Shown: positions 11,639 through 22,875 of the stretch, in pieces
Layout: every line of letters begins with the position of its first letter
Numbering within the stretch: position 1 is the stretch's first letter
DNA from: Thalassia testudinum
Lineage: Eukaryota; Streptophyta; Magnoliopsida; Alismatales; Hydrocharitaceae
Length of the DNA: 64,000 nt
Assembly: GCA_037157565.1 (NCBI GenBank)
Contig: JAZHRO010000036.1
Location: forward strand, 17,782,501-17,846,500
Direction: 5' to 3'
Notes under the pieces: model-generated
The model's database searches: none
Seen by the model: the letters and a program-made list of their open reading frames with translations, nothing else
Told to the model about the DNA's origin: nothing
Made by a program: the position numbers and the translations under genes

Positions 11639-13646
11639 ATGGATTACAATAACTACTTCATTTCTCCTCACCCCAGAATATCGAATCCCATGACTTGTAG
11701 CTATCCATCATCTGATGAACAATGGGATCCTTTCTACTCCTACTATAGGAACATTGGTCTGATTTTTCCCCAATCTTGTGATCATGAGCAGAACCTAGGA
11801 GAGGGATACACCATCCCTAACCCATCCACGACTATGCCCAACCCACCCACCCATGATGATTCTTACACTCCCAGTTGGATAGAAACTCCTAGGGATTATA
11901 ACCCTGAGCTTGACTATCCTCCCCAATCTAATAGTAGCCTCTCCTCTTTTATGATAGAAAAGCAAAAACAACAGAAAGAAATGATGGATTCTATGGGAGA
12001 GATTTTGAGGAATAGTCAAAGATTAACAAAAGAGATTAGCCAGCTTAGCGATCCTCCTATAGTCAATTCTGATCCCTACCTCTATACGCCCAATTACCAA
12101 GATAATTTTGAGGAAAACAATGACAACAGTGATCCTATTTTGAGCAGTAGCTATCACTTAGATGTCCCTCATGAGATATGCCCACTAGAATGCAATCTTG
12201 GTCACTATCCACCTGATCTTAATTGGAAGGAGAAAATGGGCCCATTAGATGAACTCGTCCCGAATGATAGTATCTTTGTTACATTTGATGAAATGGGTCG
12301 CAGTCAAATAGTCAACCCAACTCCCATTATGAATTTTGAGGTGGAATCTGTACCCCATCCGAGGGATGATGAACATATACCTTACACTTCTGAGGACCTT
12401 GCACCTCAATTAGATCTCCCTAAAGATTATGATTCAGAAATTAACAAATTCTAGGAGTCTTGGATGCTGGATGAAATCATATTGGAAGGAAGTGATAATA
12501 TCCACACTCCCCTATCATGGGGACCAACACCTATCATTGACTATTTTGAGGATTCACAAGTCCCAAAAACCAATGACCATGAGAAAATTAAGACTGAATT
12601 GGAAGAACTGGATCAATATGGTCACAGGGACATGAAGAATTGATTTTTGAGGAAGCTCTTGATCCTGGTGTGAAAGATTGTTCTAAGTCTATGGGAAGAA
12701 ACATTAACGAGGATGATGATGACTTTGGAAGGAACAAACTCAAAGTATGGAGAGAATCTAGGGGAGAATATGTTTTGTTCGAGGACTTACCCCTAGATGA
12801 TCTAACTGATTTAGCCAAATCCGGATTCCTACATAACTTTGACTATCAAGATCATCCTCTCAACATTCGGAAGGACTGGAAGCAATAACTACTCTTGAGT
12901 AAGGAATCTATACACCCCAGGGACATGATCTTAGCGTCAAACAAGAACCTGGGGATGTCATTATTGAGGACACTCATAACCCTATTTCTTCTCAACCACT
13001 TCTACATGATAATGAAATGGGCAACACCCTCGAGTGGTTGAATTTGAAAGATGAACATTTGGGCCCATTCCAGGACACGTACACCAATGATATACAGCAT
13101 GAAAGGCAATTAGTAACTAAGGCTGCTTCTGATGACATTCAGGAACTAGAATGGCTGTCGAGGAAGAATACTAAACCTCTCAAGCCTTCTTTGACCCTCT
13201 TCCCTACCTCACACCTGAGAGACTTCAACTCCTGTAGAAATAGCTTCCTAAAATCTCTGCTCACATTCCTACTTTACAGGGGGGTAACCAGACAAATACA
13301 TCCTATGGTAGAGTGGCGAGTGTGGATTGATGCTTTTTCATGTCAACCCATCATCCTTATGGTGTCCTTCTTTGCATCCTCTATTACTCACACATATATG
13401 CTTGAGGAGCCTTTGCCTCCTCGCTGCACACTACTAGTGGTCACTACTCACGTGTATCATGTAAAACTTCCAACCATAGTTCAGGAGTACCCTCTTTTTA
13501 CCTGTATCTGGCGAGCATTTGGCATCACTATCCATCACCAGCTGGCCAACATCTTGAGTTATGTACTTGCCAGGCCAGGTTTGTTACATATCTTCTTTGG
13601 GTCTCCTTCTACTTCCCTTCTAGAGCCCGATTGTGAGATATCCTAA
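11639..13646 (+). pseudogene. Element C orphan acidic ORF (broken)
   Basis: The ATG at 11639 opens a 271-residue frame starting MDYNNYFISPHPRISN, followed by PSSDEQWDPFYSYY, a Pro/Asn/Tyr-rich stretch, a Met/Lys/Gln-rich probable helix (MIEKQKQQKEMMDSMGEIL), and a long Asp/Glu-rich region. After the stop at 12452-12454 the similarity-like text continues in shifted frames (12640-12888, 13017-13646) and ends with AFGITIHHQLANILS at about 13515-13555, matching GMGLHHNLVHICG of A, B and D. The function is unknown. There is no enzymatic motif. Its place right after the primer site is where Gag, or the extra ORF1 of Ogre/Tat elements, would be. Confidence 0.6.
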
Positions 13647-13686
13647 CTCCACCTTAGGTAATATCTTTCTGTGCCTTTGCTTTTCA

Positions 13687-13722
13687 ATGAAGACATTGTC
13701 ACATTTAGGCATGGGGGGATAT
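13687..13722 (+). other. Mid-element motif GAAGACATTG...GGCATGGGGGG (C)
   Basis: AATGAAGACATTG followed by TTTAGGCATGGGGGGATAT comes just after the ORF. The same pair occurs after the ORF in A, B and D (as ATGAGGACATTGC and GGCATGGGGG on the minus strand) and in X. It resembles a second polypurine tract. I recall similar post-coding motifs in plant Athila/Tat elements. Confidence 0.65.
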
Positions 13723-15016
13723 AACCTGAGGTTGTTCATAGCATTTATACATATTTCGCATGAAATTAAGGCATCCATCTTGAAAAAAAAAAAAGAGAAG
13801 AAGAGAGAAAAAGGAGATGAAATCTTTGTGAGCTAAATTTCAAAAATATTGAGGAGAGACACAGAAAGAAAATGTGCAAAATTGTGTTGATCCCAGCAGT
13901 TGATTATGGAAGAGTTACCTAAGTTCTTGGCCATAATGAATTAATAAATAAAGTCTTGAAGTGCTAAAGAAAAGGAGATAAGTAAGGGATACTGACTTTA
14001 GGCTTCCTGGGTCTATTCTAGGGCTTAAACACTCACATATTTGTTAAGATCTGGACTATTCCTCAAGAGGTTGAGGGAGTTGTGAGGCCGATGTATTAAG
14101 TCTAAGGCTTAGGGAGTATTTAGTCCTGTTACCTGCCCTTTGGTTTGTGGGACTTGGTAACCTAGGCACCGAAAAATCACACACTGGTCTGGTTCAGTGC
14201 GCATAAAAAAGAATAATGCCAAAAAAGTGTCTGTTCTAAAAATATTTTCCCGAAAAGTTGACTTAGGAGTGGCTCGAAGACACGAGTTGGTTGGATGAGT
14301 TCCCTACAAAGAGAGGAGGAATGTAAAACAATCCCCTTGAAGATGCATTATAACATATCATCTCCTCGATGGTTGTCTCCTAAGATATCTAAATATCCTA
14401 CCAGGGGCATGGAAGCATCTCGTGCTAGTTCAGATTCCATGGGCGGCATTATCTTGAAATATCGATTACCAGGGTTTGAATTTAGCTATAGAACGCCATG
14501 GACGACACTAACCCGAAGTGTCGAAAGCTAGGGTTCTAGGGGTTGCCATGGGTAGTGCTATCCCAAAGCATTGATTACCAAGGACCCTACGAGGTTTGAT
14601 GGTGGGGATAAGGAATCCGATACAGATCCTGTTTAGGGCCAATCCACTGTTGAGTCTAGGGGAATTTAAAAAAGAAAGAGAGAAAACTCTCAAAATAATA
14701 TTTCTCCCTCTTTCTCTTACTAAAAATGCACTAGCAAACTGAACTTAGCCTTGCTACACATATGCATAGGTGCTTTAACCGCTAGGGTCAACGAACCTTT
14801 GGGCAGTTTTTGCGGGCCTCAGAAACCTTCATGGCGAACCTAAGGTTGAGGCTAGTCAGGTCCGTACCATGGTTGGTATTTGAGTACCTTTAGGCCTATA
14901 GTTGGTATTTCAATCTAATTTCTAGAGATGTGGCACGATAAGTCTTCTTGACGATAAAATCTGGCCTAGAAACGTGGTCTGTTTCGTATGATTTTGCTCG
15001 GGACTAGCAAAACTTA
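13723..15016 (+). other. 3' spacer of element C
   Basis: About 1.3 kb lies between the mid-element motif and the terminal polypurine tract. It holds two similar stretches (GAACGCCATGG at about 14490 and GGTTGCCATGGG at about 14540). I see no credible gene. The A, B and D spacers have the same length class. Confidence 0.5.
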
Positions 15017-15030
15017 GGCATGGGGGTATT
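15017..15030 (+). other. Polypurine tract of element C
   Basis: GGCATGGGGGTATT immediately precedes the 3' LTR and follows GGGACTAGCAAAACTTA. The same GGGACTAGCAAAA...GGCATGGGGGTA block precedes the 3' LTRs of A and B on their coding strand. It would prime plus-strand DNA synthesis. Confidence 0.78.
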
Positions 15031-15812
15031 TGATAGGCCAACTTTAGTGAACAAAATTAGAGCCTAAGTACATAGTCATTGAGATAAGAAGTTAATTTAG
15101 AGTATCCATTATATTAACAAAATTATGTAAGATGTAAAATCATCATTTCATGCATTACATCATTATGTAAGGGGAATTTGGATGGAATCCTACTCAATTT
15201 GGAATGCAAAGAAAAAATGAATTATCCACTTTCTATGTTGAAGGATTTCCTTTTTTCTAATAAAAAATATTTTTCATGGAAATCTTTGTTTGGAAGTCTC
15301 ACGCAAAAGGAAAAATCAATGAAAAGGAAAGATAAAAAAAAGGCAACAAATAAACTGTCCCTCTCTCTCTCCCTCCCTCAAGAATATCTCTCCCCAAATT
15401 TTCTCTCTATCTCTCTTTTTTTTGGCAACATAAAATGACAATTAAGTTTTCTCTCTCTCACTAATTCCTTCTCTGATTCTCTCTCTTTCTTTATAAACAG
15501 GCAAAGAGGACGATAGGGGAGGCTATCTCCACTCTGAGGGGAGGTGCCCCCTCTCCAGATCCAGCATCTTCCTCCATGAGGAGGAGGAATTTCCTCTCCA
15601 CCTAAAATCACAGAGTCCTCTAACCGTGCCTCAACTCCTCTACGTCTTGCCACCGAAGACCACCACCATGTTGTGCCTCCGCTGTACCCATCACCGTGAT
15701 TGGTGGTGACAGCATTGACACCCGCAACCGTGTCCACTATAGTGTTCTCAACTCGACTACGTCTTCGACTTCACGACCGTGCTTCTCTTGGACGATAACC
15801 GCCACTGTGCTC
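15031..15812 (+). repeat. 3' LTR of element C, first part
   Basis: The sequence repeats the start of the 5' LTR (TGATAGGCCAACTTTAGTG) with scattered substitutions and is cut by element D after TGCTC. A TATA box lies at 15492-15497. The second part resumes at 26649. Confidence 0.9.
15492..15497 (+). promoter_or_regulatory. Putative TATA box, C 3' LTR
   Basis: TATAAA in the same context as 7002-7007. Confidence 0.45.
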
Positions 15813-16504
15813 TGATCAATGCATGTTTCACAAATTAAAATTAGGGTTTGGAGGACCCGTCATTGTAGCTCGTCAAACACATTTATCAGATAAAATTTAT
15901 AACCGAAACTCAAAAAGTGAGTCCCTGGTCGAAAATGGGGAGGCGAACGTTTGGTTTTGAAAGATCCGCGTTTCACTTTTATTTATTTTTGTCATTTTGT
16001 CTTTTCTAATTTTTTTGGTATTTTTAATAGGGTAAGAGATCTGGTGGATGAAATCTAGCTAATCTACTTGCAAAATGAAAAGAGAGGGAGAGAAGAACAA
16101 TCATCTATTTATGAATAAATGATTGTTACAACTACGAAAGCAAAAATACTACACTACGAAAGTGAAAAAGATAGAAAGAGGTGAGAGAAACCCCCTCGAT
16201 GGTTGCTCGGAGGATGACTCGCTCTGACGTTGCCTATAGAAAGGTGGTGAGGAGCGGGACGAACGGGGACGGAGCCGGAGGTCGGAGGATGGGGCAGGAC
16301 GGCTTCGCTGTGAGGATCTTCTTCCCGAAGGGTGGTGAGAGGACAGCCACGGGATGCTCCACGAATGGGGATGGGGGGAGGGAAAACTATTTGGTTTTCT
16401 ACTCTAGAGGAGCATCCCAGGATTGGAACAAGCTCGCTCTAGAGCCTTGGAGGTGGTGAGAGGAAGAAAGGAAGAGATGAAGTGGAAGGAGAGGTGTAGG
16501 GGTC

Positions 16505-16512
16505 CTTTTATA
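16505..16512 (-). promoter_or_regulatory. TATA box, D 3' LTR
   Basis: Reads TATAAAAG on the minus strand inside a conserved C-rich context; the copy in the other LTR is 25528-25535. Confidence 0.6.
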
Positions 16513-16547
16513 ATGAAGGGAAGAGGAGGAAATCTGTCCATGGGCTA

Positions 16548-16577
16548 TAGCAACATCAAATGCCTTGGATGTTGCTA
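16548..16577. promoter_or_regulatory. Palindrome upstream of TATA (D 3' LTR)
   Basis: TAGCAACATC and GATGTTGCTA form 10-bp perfect arms around a 10-base loop, some 35-65 bp upstream of the leftward TATA box. The D 5' LTR (25571-25600) keeps the arms with a wobble pair. A and B LTRs have a different palindrome at this place. Confidence 0.65.
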
Positions 16578-16959
16578 AAGGGCTGGGTGGCGCTCACGCA
16601 TGTGCACCCTCCGTACGCACACCTGCTGTGAGGTTGGAGCGTTGAGGACCGTCCGATCTGAATCTGATGGCTGACGTTTGCATGGAGCTCGTGCTTGAAA
16701 TCGCATTGAGCGTGCGCTTAAGGTTTGAACGAGCATGGCGAGAGGAACATGGTCATTGGATGAGCGATGAGAGGCTGAGATCACTCGAGGACCAGCGTCG
16801 CAGATCATGCACATGTGATCGAGGGTGAGTTATTGCGTGATCTAGCATGTGCACGCATCAAGCGAATATGATCTCGCCATGTTGCCGCACTCCCCGCCGC
16901 TTGATGGCATCCAACAAACGCAATTCGATTGCATCCACGCTTCACAAAATTAGGTGTTA

Positions 16960-17020
16960 CAGTGGGATTCGAATGGTGGTCCTTGTGTCTCAGGCGAGGG
17001 CACTACCTAGCATGCTACCA
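16960..17020 (-). other. tRNA-like box A/box B segment (D 3' LTR)
   Basis: The minus strand reads a box-A-like TAGCATGCTAGGTAGTGCC and, about 35 bases later, a box-B-like ATTCGAATCCC. Stems are not fully paired, so it is not a functional tRNA gene. The 5' LTR copy is at about 25985-26040. Confidence 0.4.
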
Positions 17021-17620
17021 ACATGGATTGTCGAGAAGACAAAAGTATGTGCATCCTCTCAAGACCATTGGATGGAGATCCAACGGTTGCGATTTAGAGT
17101 GGCTCTCCTTTAGCTCATGGAGCACGGTTGATATTGGGTGACTTGGATGGTGCCACGTGGCACCATCTGGGCCATCCATCTTTTGTCTGTTGCAGAGGGT
17201 GCTACGGAGCTCTAATTGAGATGATTTCTGCACTGCCGAACTGCGATCATTGCTCCGGAACCATCCATACTGTCAGATTTTTCATCCGAAGCCCATAAGG
17301 ATGTCACATTGCCCTCCTAGCCATTGATCTTCCTCAAACTTCATATGATGCTATGGGACTCCTATCTAGATGATTTCGGAGGCGTTAGACTTCGATCGTT
17401 GTCTTGATCAGATCCGTATGGTCCAATCGTCCATCCGAGGCCCTAAAATAAATCATCTTCTCTCCTGACCATAAAAAGGACCTAATTAACCTAAAATATA
17501 TACAACTACTCTAAATGCAGAATGATGCATGCTATGCAATACTTATAACATGAAATGCAAATCTAAGCCTATGGACATGCATGATTATGCATTTTAACCT
17601 AAATAGATCTATCTATATCG

Positions 17621-17652
17621 TACCCCCATGCCTATCTTTTGCTAGACCCTGG
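17621..17652 (-). other. Polypurine tract of element D
   Basis: The minus strand reads CTAGCAAAAGATAGGCATGGGGGTA directly before the 3' LTR in pieces, the same block as in A, B and C. Confidence 0.75.
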
Positions 17653-18828
17653 CAAAATTAAACTACATGCTATGTATAAAAATAGAATTAGGACTTGATC
17701 GCTTAGGCCTAAGTTGTTTATTAATAATAGAAAATTTCAACTAAGGTCCTAAACTATGAAGACTCAACAGTACCGGGGTGTCTGCCAGAATGCAGATCGC
17801 CCAAGTCCTTTTTATTTTTTTTTCTTCTTTTCTAACTTTTTTTGGACTTTTGGAGTTTGAGAGTTTCGGGATAACCTTTTACAGCTACCCAACTCGCCCA
17901 AGACTCAAAAAGGACTCTAAGTGCTAAGCATTTAGTGAAAGGAGTGAAAGACTCACTAGGTGGCCATTGAAAAGGACTTTGGGTTTCTACGACCCTAGGT
18001 GACCTTGCCTAGAGGTTTATCTTTTTTAACGGTAGCTTTCTCCCTACTTTTATTTATGGGGTCAACACAAGGGTGAACCCAGTGTATATCTCCCTGATTT
18101 ATTCTACTTCCCCACTTCTTCCCTAAGTGTTTTGGGAATTATTTGGCATTTTTGTGAGTTGGGCTATGGACAATCGGCCAATGGGCTGTTACCTACGGCA
18201 ACTTGCCAGTCATACTCATGCAGTGAAGTGCGGTTTTATTTGTTTATTTTTTTTTATTTTCTCCTTTTTATTTTTTTTCATTTCTTTTTTTTTTTCTAAG
18301 TAGGTGGCTTCCCTGATCTAAGATTTACCTAAAGGAAGTACGAAGAAAATGGTCTTGTGGCTGGGCTCTGGACAACCGGTTGATGAACTGTTATCACCGA
18401 TAACTTGCCAACCATACCACCCTAGATAGTTCATTAGCTATCCAATTTCTGAAGAAACCGTCAAAAAGTGAGTTAGTGCAAAAAGTGTGTAGATGCTTAG
18501 GCTTAAAGTCCCCTCAAATCTTAGGGAGAGTTGATAAGTCATATACTTATCACTCCAATTTATTGACCAATTAAAATTGAATAACTTGGCGAGGACTCAG
18601 GATTAAGTACACATTTGAGTGGACACCCGGGTTAATTAAGCCTGAAGACCTGAAGAGTTTAAATGTTCAGGTCCTATCGTATCATTTCCTAAAGTTAATA
18701 ACTTCCAAAAGCTTAAGTTCTCTTCTCCTAATTCTATTTTTTGTCTTTTTGGATTTTCAAATTTTTTTTAAAAGAAACTAAAAGAAATTCTACGGAGTTA
18801 ACAAAATGATTTCAGGAATTAATTATCC
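17653..18828 (-). other. 3' spacer of element D
   Basis: About 1.2 kb without a gene. Two diverged copies of a unit containing CTGGACAAYCGG and AACTTGCCA lie at about 18165-18235 and 18360-18425. A stem-loop TGATAAGT-CATAT-ACTTATCA sits at 18533-18553. All are conserved in order and place in A and B. T-rich runs occur at 17815-17835 and 18240-18300. Confidence 0.7.
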
Positions 18829-18866
18829 ACTCCCCCATGCTTAAATGATGTAATGTCCTCATTGTA
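18829..18866 (-). other. Mid-element purine motif (D)
   Basis: The minus strand has ACAATGAGGACATTAC then TTTAAGCATGGGGGAG just after the ORF region, matching C, A, B and X. Confidence 0.65.
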
Positions 18867-20000
18867 GAAATAAAGACATGAAAAGGCGAAGTAAACATAA
18901 TATCACCTGAATAACATGAAAATCCAATCAGCTCTGCAGAGAATGTGGAATATAAACACATGCTAAATTTATTACCTTTAGCTAGGCATAACATACGTAC
19001 AAGGAAGAAATTGAGAATTCACAAGTACGGGTCAGAATCAAAATCAAAAGATTATTCCTCAGACCCGCCAGCAGAAGATTCCACAGATGTGGACCAAGTT
19101 GTGGTGCAAACCCATGCCCTAGGGTTGAGTGGTTCTCAGGTTCTGGATGAAAATCACCCAAAACCGAAGGTTATTAATCTTGTGGGGCTGGGCCCGTGGT
19201 TTTGTGGTGTGCAACCCAAGACTAAAGTGATGGACAACGGGTAGATTTGCTTCACTAGGTTCAAATGTCCACTTAGAGTTCAGCTCAGAAAGATAGTTAT
19301 ATCAAGCTTGTGTTGCACGTGAAAGATATCGTAAGGGTCATGGTAGAAAGTAGGTGGTTTCAGGTCAATAGGAACCCTCATATCCAAAATTGTAGTTCCC
19401 ATAGAATTATCCTTCCAGATTTTCATTGCCAAATTCCTACCTCTAAAATCAATATTTCTGGGACCTCCAAATCGTTGGACACCCCATTTAAAGTACCCAA
19501 GTCCAACAATTGTGGCTCAATAAGGATTGACTTGGGTATGGTAATCTCAAGAATATCATAATTCAGCTCTTCAGGGTGTGGTTGAGGAATGGGGCTATTG
19601 ATTAAATCTTCTAGTAAATGAGGATTTGAATCTTCCAAGTTAGCCCCAACCGAATCCAAATCTTCAATAATTGGGCTATCAAATGGTTCGTCATACTCCT
19701 CAAGCCCATTTGCCTTAGTAAAATCGTTTTCCCTAAATTCAAGTGAGACGTCACTCAGAGATTCCTCACCCTCAGAATTAAAGAATTCTTGATCCTCATT
19801 TATATATGTCTCAAAATCATATGTCATTTCATGGTCCTCGGAGACATACTTTTTGTCATTCCCTGGCTCGGGGATCTTGGGTGAAGCAATCAGTTCATCC
19901 TCAATCAGTTGCTCTAGACTAACCTGGTCATCTCCAATCTTAGAAAATGTAACCCCCTCGACAGGTGCCCGAGTGGGTTCAGACATTGGCTCCCCTGAAG
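18867..20000 (-). pseudogene. Element D orphan acidic ORF, C-terminal half
   Basis: From about 20000 leftward to 19423 the frame is open and Asp/Glu-rich (EDELIASPKIPEPGNDKKY, FDSPIIEDLDSVGANLED), closely matching the B protein. It then breaks, but the match continues in other frames: VPIDLKPPTFYHDPYDIFH at about 19375-19320, GMGLHHNLVHICG at about 19120-19085, and CLAKGNKFSMCLYSTFSAEL at about 18990-18930. Its N-terminal half lies beyond solo LTR F; excising F plus one GGGGT copy joins SQDEP to PSGEPMSEP in frame. Function unknown, dead copy. Confidence 0.75.
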
Positions 20001-20246
20001 GGGGTTGTTGAGAGGGTGAAATTGGGTTTATAAAATAAATGATGCACCATAGCATAGTTGAAATCGCCTTGAAAACAAATAAATTTTATTACTCGAATTT
20101 TAAGTCCGAGGTCGAACACAGGGAGTAAATGGAGTTCATGTACTAATCTCAATAATAGAGGCAATTTGAACACATAAAATTACTCAAAACCTTATTCAGA
20201 ATGGAAAGCAAAAGTATATGAATAAAATGTAGCATAAAGAGAAATT

Positions 20247-20274
20247 GGACGTCTGATTATAGAATCAGACATCT
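20247..20274 (-). repeat. Dyad pair at 20-bp spacing in solo LTR F
   Basis: Plus-strand GGACGTCT at 20247 and AGACATCT at 20267, followed by TTAAAAA. On the coding strand this is TTTTTAAGATGTCT, 12 bases, then AGACGTCC, the same geometry as in T1, T2, T3 and C. Confidence 0.78.
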
Positions 20275-20280
20275 TAAAAA

Positions 20281-20730
20281 GGTTTGATTTGTCTTTCTTC
20301 TTTTGCTTCTTCTCTTGGCTCTTTCTTCTCTTTCTTTTCTTTCTTCACTGTTCTTTCCTTCTCTGACTTCTCTTTCTTGGCTTCTCTTCTTTCTTCTCTA
20401 GCTCTTCTTTCCTTCTTCTTTCTGCCTTGGCTTTCTCTTCTTTCTTCCTTTGGCTTCAGCTTTGCCTTTTCCTTAGCCATGCCTTCTCTTCATCCTTCTT
20501 TTTCTTTGCAGCTGCTTCCTTCTTTGACTTCTCCTTCCTTCTTTCTTTGGCCTTATCTTCTCCTTCCTTCTTCTCTTCCTTCCTTTCTTCTTCTTCCTTC
20601 CTTAGCTTCTGATTCTCAACTTTCTCTGCGATCTTCTTCTCCTTAGCTTCTTCTACTTCCTTCTCCTTAGCTTCTTCTTCAGCTTCAGCTTCCTCTTCCT
20701 TCTTCCTTCTTCCTTCTTCCTTTCCCTACA
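20281..20730 (-). repeat. CT/GAA-rich low-complexity tract in F
   Basis: A pyrimidine-rich run of imperfect CTTCTT and CTTTCTT units. On the minus strand it yields a Lys/Glu/Arg-rich frame with no domain. G has a shorter purine-rich counterpart at about 40330-40460. Confidence 0.75.
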
Positions 20731-21930
20731 CACAAGTGCAAAACCTACCCCTACCCTCCCCTGTGAACGCTCTCTCTTTTCTCTCTTAGGCTCACTCTCC
20801 CAGAGCCTTTCTTGGGCAAACGAGTCGGGTTAACGTGCTTGGGTCCAGGCACACCGGCGTGGGTGATGCTCGAGGAGTGCTCGGGTAAACGGGTCAGGCT
20901 ACTAGGTCCTCGGAGTAGTGGGCACGGACGAGGCGTGAGTGGGCGAGGGGACCTCCACCCGTGTTAGGAGGCAATAAGCCCTTGACATAATTACCACTTA
21001 TACCGCGCTGCTTGCTCCAAAACAACCGAGGTCGAACTAAAAGTCCCACCCGCTTCGCATACGCACCCGCAGAAGATTACTCTCAATCGTAGCTGCTGCA
21101 GAGTGCTTTGGCCCTTGATAGATGGCTAATGCTATTCGTGGAGGAAAGCCGTGCACCTGGGACTTGGTCTCCTGGTACCTGGAGGCTACTTGCGAAGATA
21201 GCAAGCTTCTTCAGCTTGCTTCAATGGCGGATAGGGGTCAAAGCCTGTCACCACAAATACGGCCTCACGGCCCTGTTAAAACACTTAGAAAGCTTCACCG
21301 TGACACGACGAAGGTGGCTCTGTGGGTGGCGTGGTGCGGGATGACCTAGGCATGCGTGCCTAGGTCGATCTGTGGCTGTGGTGATGGGTCTGTTCGGGGG
21401 CAATGTGTAGAGGCTGTGGTGGTCGATGGAGAGGGGGGGAATGATCAGTGGACAGTGGCGAAGATTTTGAGGGGTTTGGCGAGGTGAATGGATGTGTGGA
21501 GTGATGGATACACCTCGCCGGTGGTCTGTCGGAGGTGGAGAAGGTGAGGATGGTTTATGGTTGTCAAGGGGTGTTTTGGGAAATAAAGAGGGGGAAAATA
21601 AAGAGTAGAGAGAGGGGAAGATACCTAACCTCGTTTAAGGATGAAGGGGGGCGAGATGGTGGTCGACGCGTACCTGCCGCCATCGAAGATGAAGGTTCCA
21701 ATGGAGGGGGACGGTGATGACGAGGAGGTAGCTGGCGCGTGCGGAGGTATGGCACGACGTAGACAAAGGAGGCGGAGATGACTCTGCCACTGGTATTGTG
21801 GCAGAGCGACGAGAGGAGGGAGGAGGAGGAGTCGAAGCTCTCTGGATATTTTGAGGGAGGAGAAGAGACAAATTTAAGGGGTTGCCTCTGGCCAAACCAA
21901 GCTAAGAATGGACGGTCGGGTCAGGGGGTG

Positions 21931-21938
21931 CTTTTATA
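21931..21938 (-). promoter_or_regulatory. TATA box, solo LTR F
   Basis: Reads TATAAAAG on the minus strand; G has TATAAAAG at 31373-31380 in the equivalent place. Confidence 0.55.
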
Positions 21939-22875
21939 GTCTTTAGCAAAGGGCCTTGTGCTTAGAAGGCAAGCTTCCAAGCACAGGTATCCTCACCAGA
22001 CATGGAATGAGAGAGATACCCAAATCTCTCATGCATTCGCATGAGAGATTGGGTGACAATCAGGGCTTGGGATTGCATTCATATGATCGGGAATTCCTTA
22101 GAGAATCTCCCTTTCAATTTTGAGAGGGAGTCTCTGAGGAATCAGGGAGAAATCCCCTCTTGAATCCTCGTCGGAGTAGGACTCCTCTACTGTAATGGTG
22201 GAGGGACCTAATTGCAAAGAATGACAAGGAAGATAGGGGGGCCTCTGCAAAGTTTTCAAAAGCTAGGGGCATAAAAGTAATCGGGTTGGACTGTTTTGCA
22301 AAGTAGGTCAAGGTAAACTTCCCTTAGGTCTAAATTTTGGTATAAACCTAATTTGGACCTAAGGAATCCAATGGTGAAGTTGGATATTAGTTTTGACCAT
22401 GTTTGACTGGATATTTTACACAAAAACCCAATTTAGGGTAAATAATTAACTGTGGCCCCTATTTAGGTAAAATAGGTTCCAAAGGCCAAATTGAAGGTTC
22501 TAAACCCTAGAGGATATTTTTTCATGATTTTTAGTGGATTTATGTGAATTTTATCCTGACCAGAACCTTGTTCAATTAAGTGGGTTTGTTTTAGGGTTAC
22601 AAGAAGTCATTTAATTCCCAAATTTCACATTAACCCTTTTCTGATTGAACCAACTCACTTTTTATCTTGTTAAGATCATTTGACCTATGTTTAGCCCCTG
22701 AGAAATCCCGTTGATGTACTGCAATGGTAAAATTGCAGTTTTACCCTTTGTTTCTTATTTTCCTCTCAGAATAGTTATTCATTGAACTAGGCCTTTTACT
22801 TGGTTATGTAGGAGCTTTTGTTTTCTTTTATAGGTCAAAATGAGTTAGTTAGGGCTCATGATGGTGTTCCCATCA

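Larger units (their letters stand above)
15813..17620 (-). repeat. 3' LTR of element D
   Basis: On the plus strand it begins TGATCAATGCATG and ends CTATCTATATCG. The terminal G replaces the A found in the other LTR, which ends TATATCA. It contains a leftward TATA box (16505-16512), a palindrome TAGCAACATC/GATGTTGCTA (16548-16577), and a tRNA-like segment (about 16960-17020). Confidence 0.88.
20006..22875 (-). mobile_element. Solo LTR F (F/G family)
   Basis: This 2870-bp LTR has plus-strand ends TGTTGAGAGG and GTTCCCATCA and a perfect GGGGT duplication (20001-20005 and 22876-22880). On the minus strand it starts TGATGGGAACACCATCATGAG, similar to G (TGATGACAACATCATCATGAG). It has a leftward TATA box, a U5-like box (GTCGAACACAGGGAG on plus, about 20111-20125), a GAA-rich tract, and one pair of AGAC-TCT dyads 20 bp apart. 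It splits the ORF of D. No internal retroviral sequence is present. The autonomous partner is not in the window. Confidence 0.9.

Noticed and set aside
16960..17020. Functional tRNA genes in the D, A and B LTRs
   Set aside because: Box A and box B are present, but acceptor and T stems do not pair properly in most copies; kept only as tRNA-like segments.
20274..20480. Lys/Glu/Arg-rich 68-residue frame resembling a nuclear protein
   Set aside because: It is the translation of a CTT/GAA low-complexity tract in solo LTR F.
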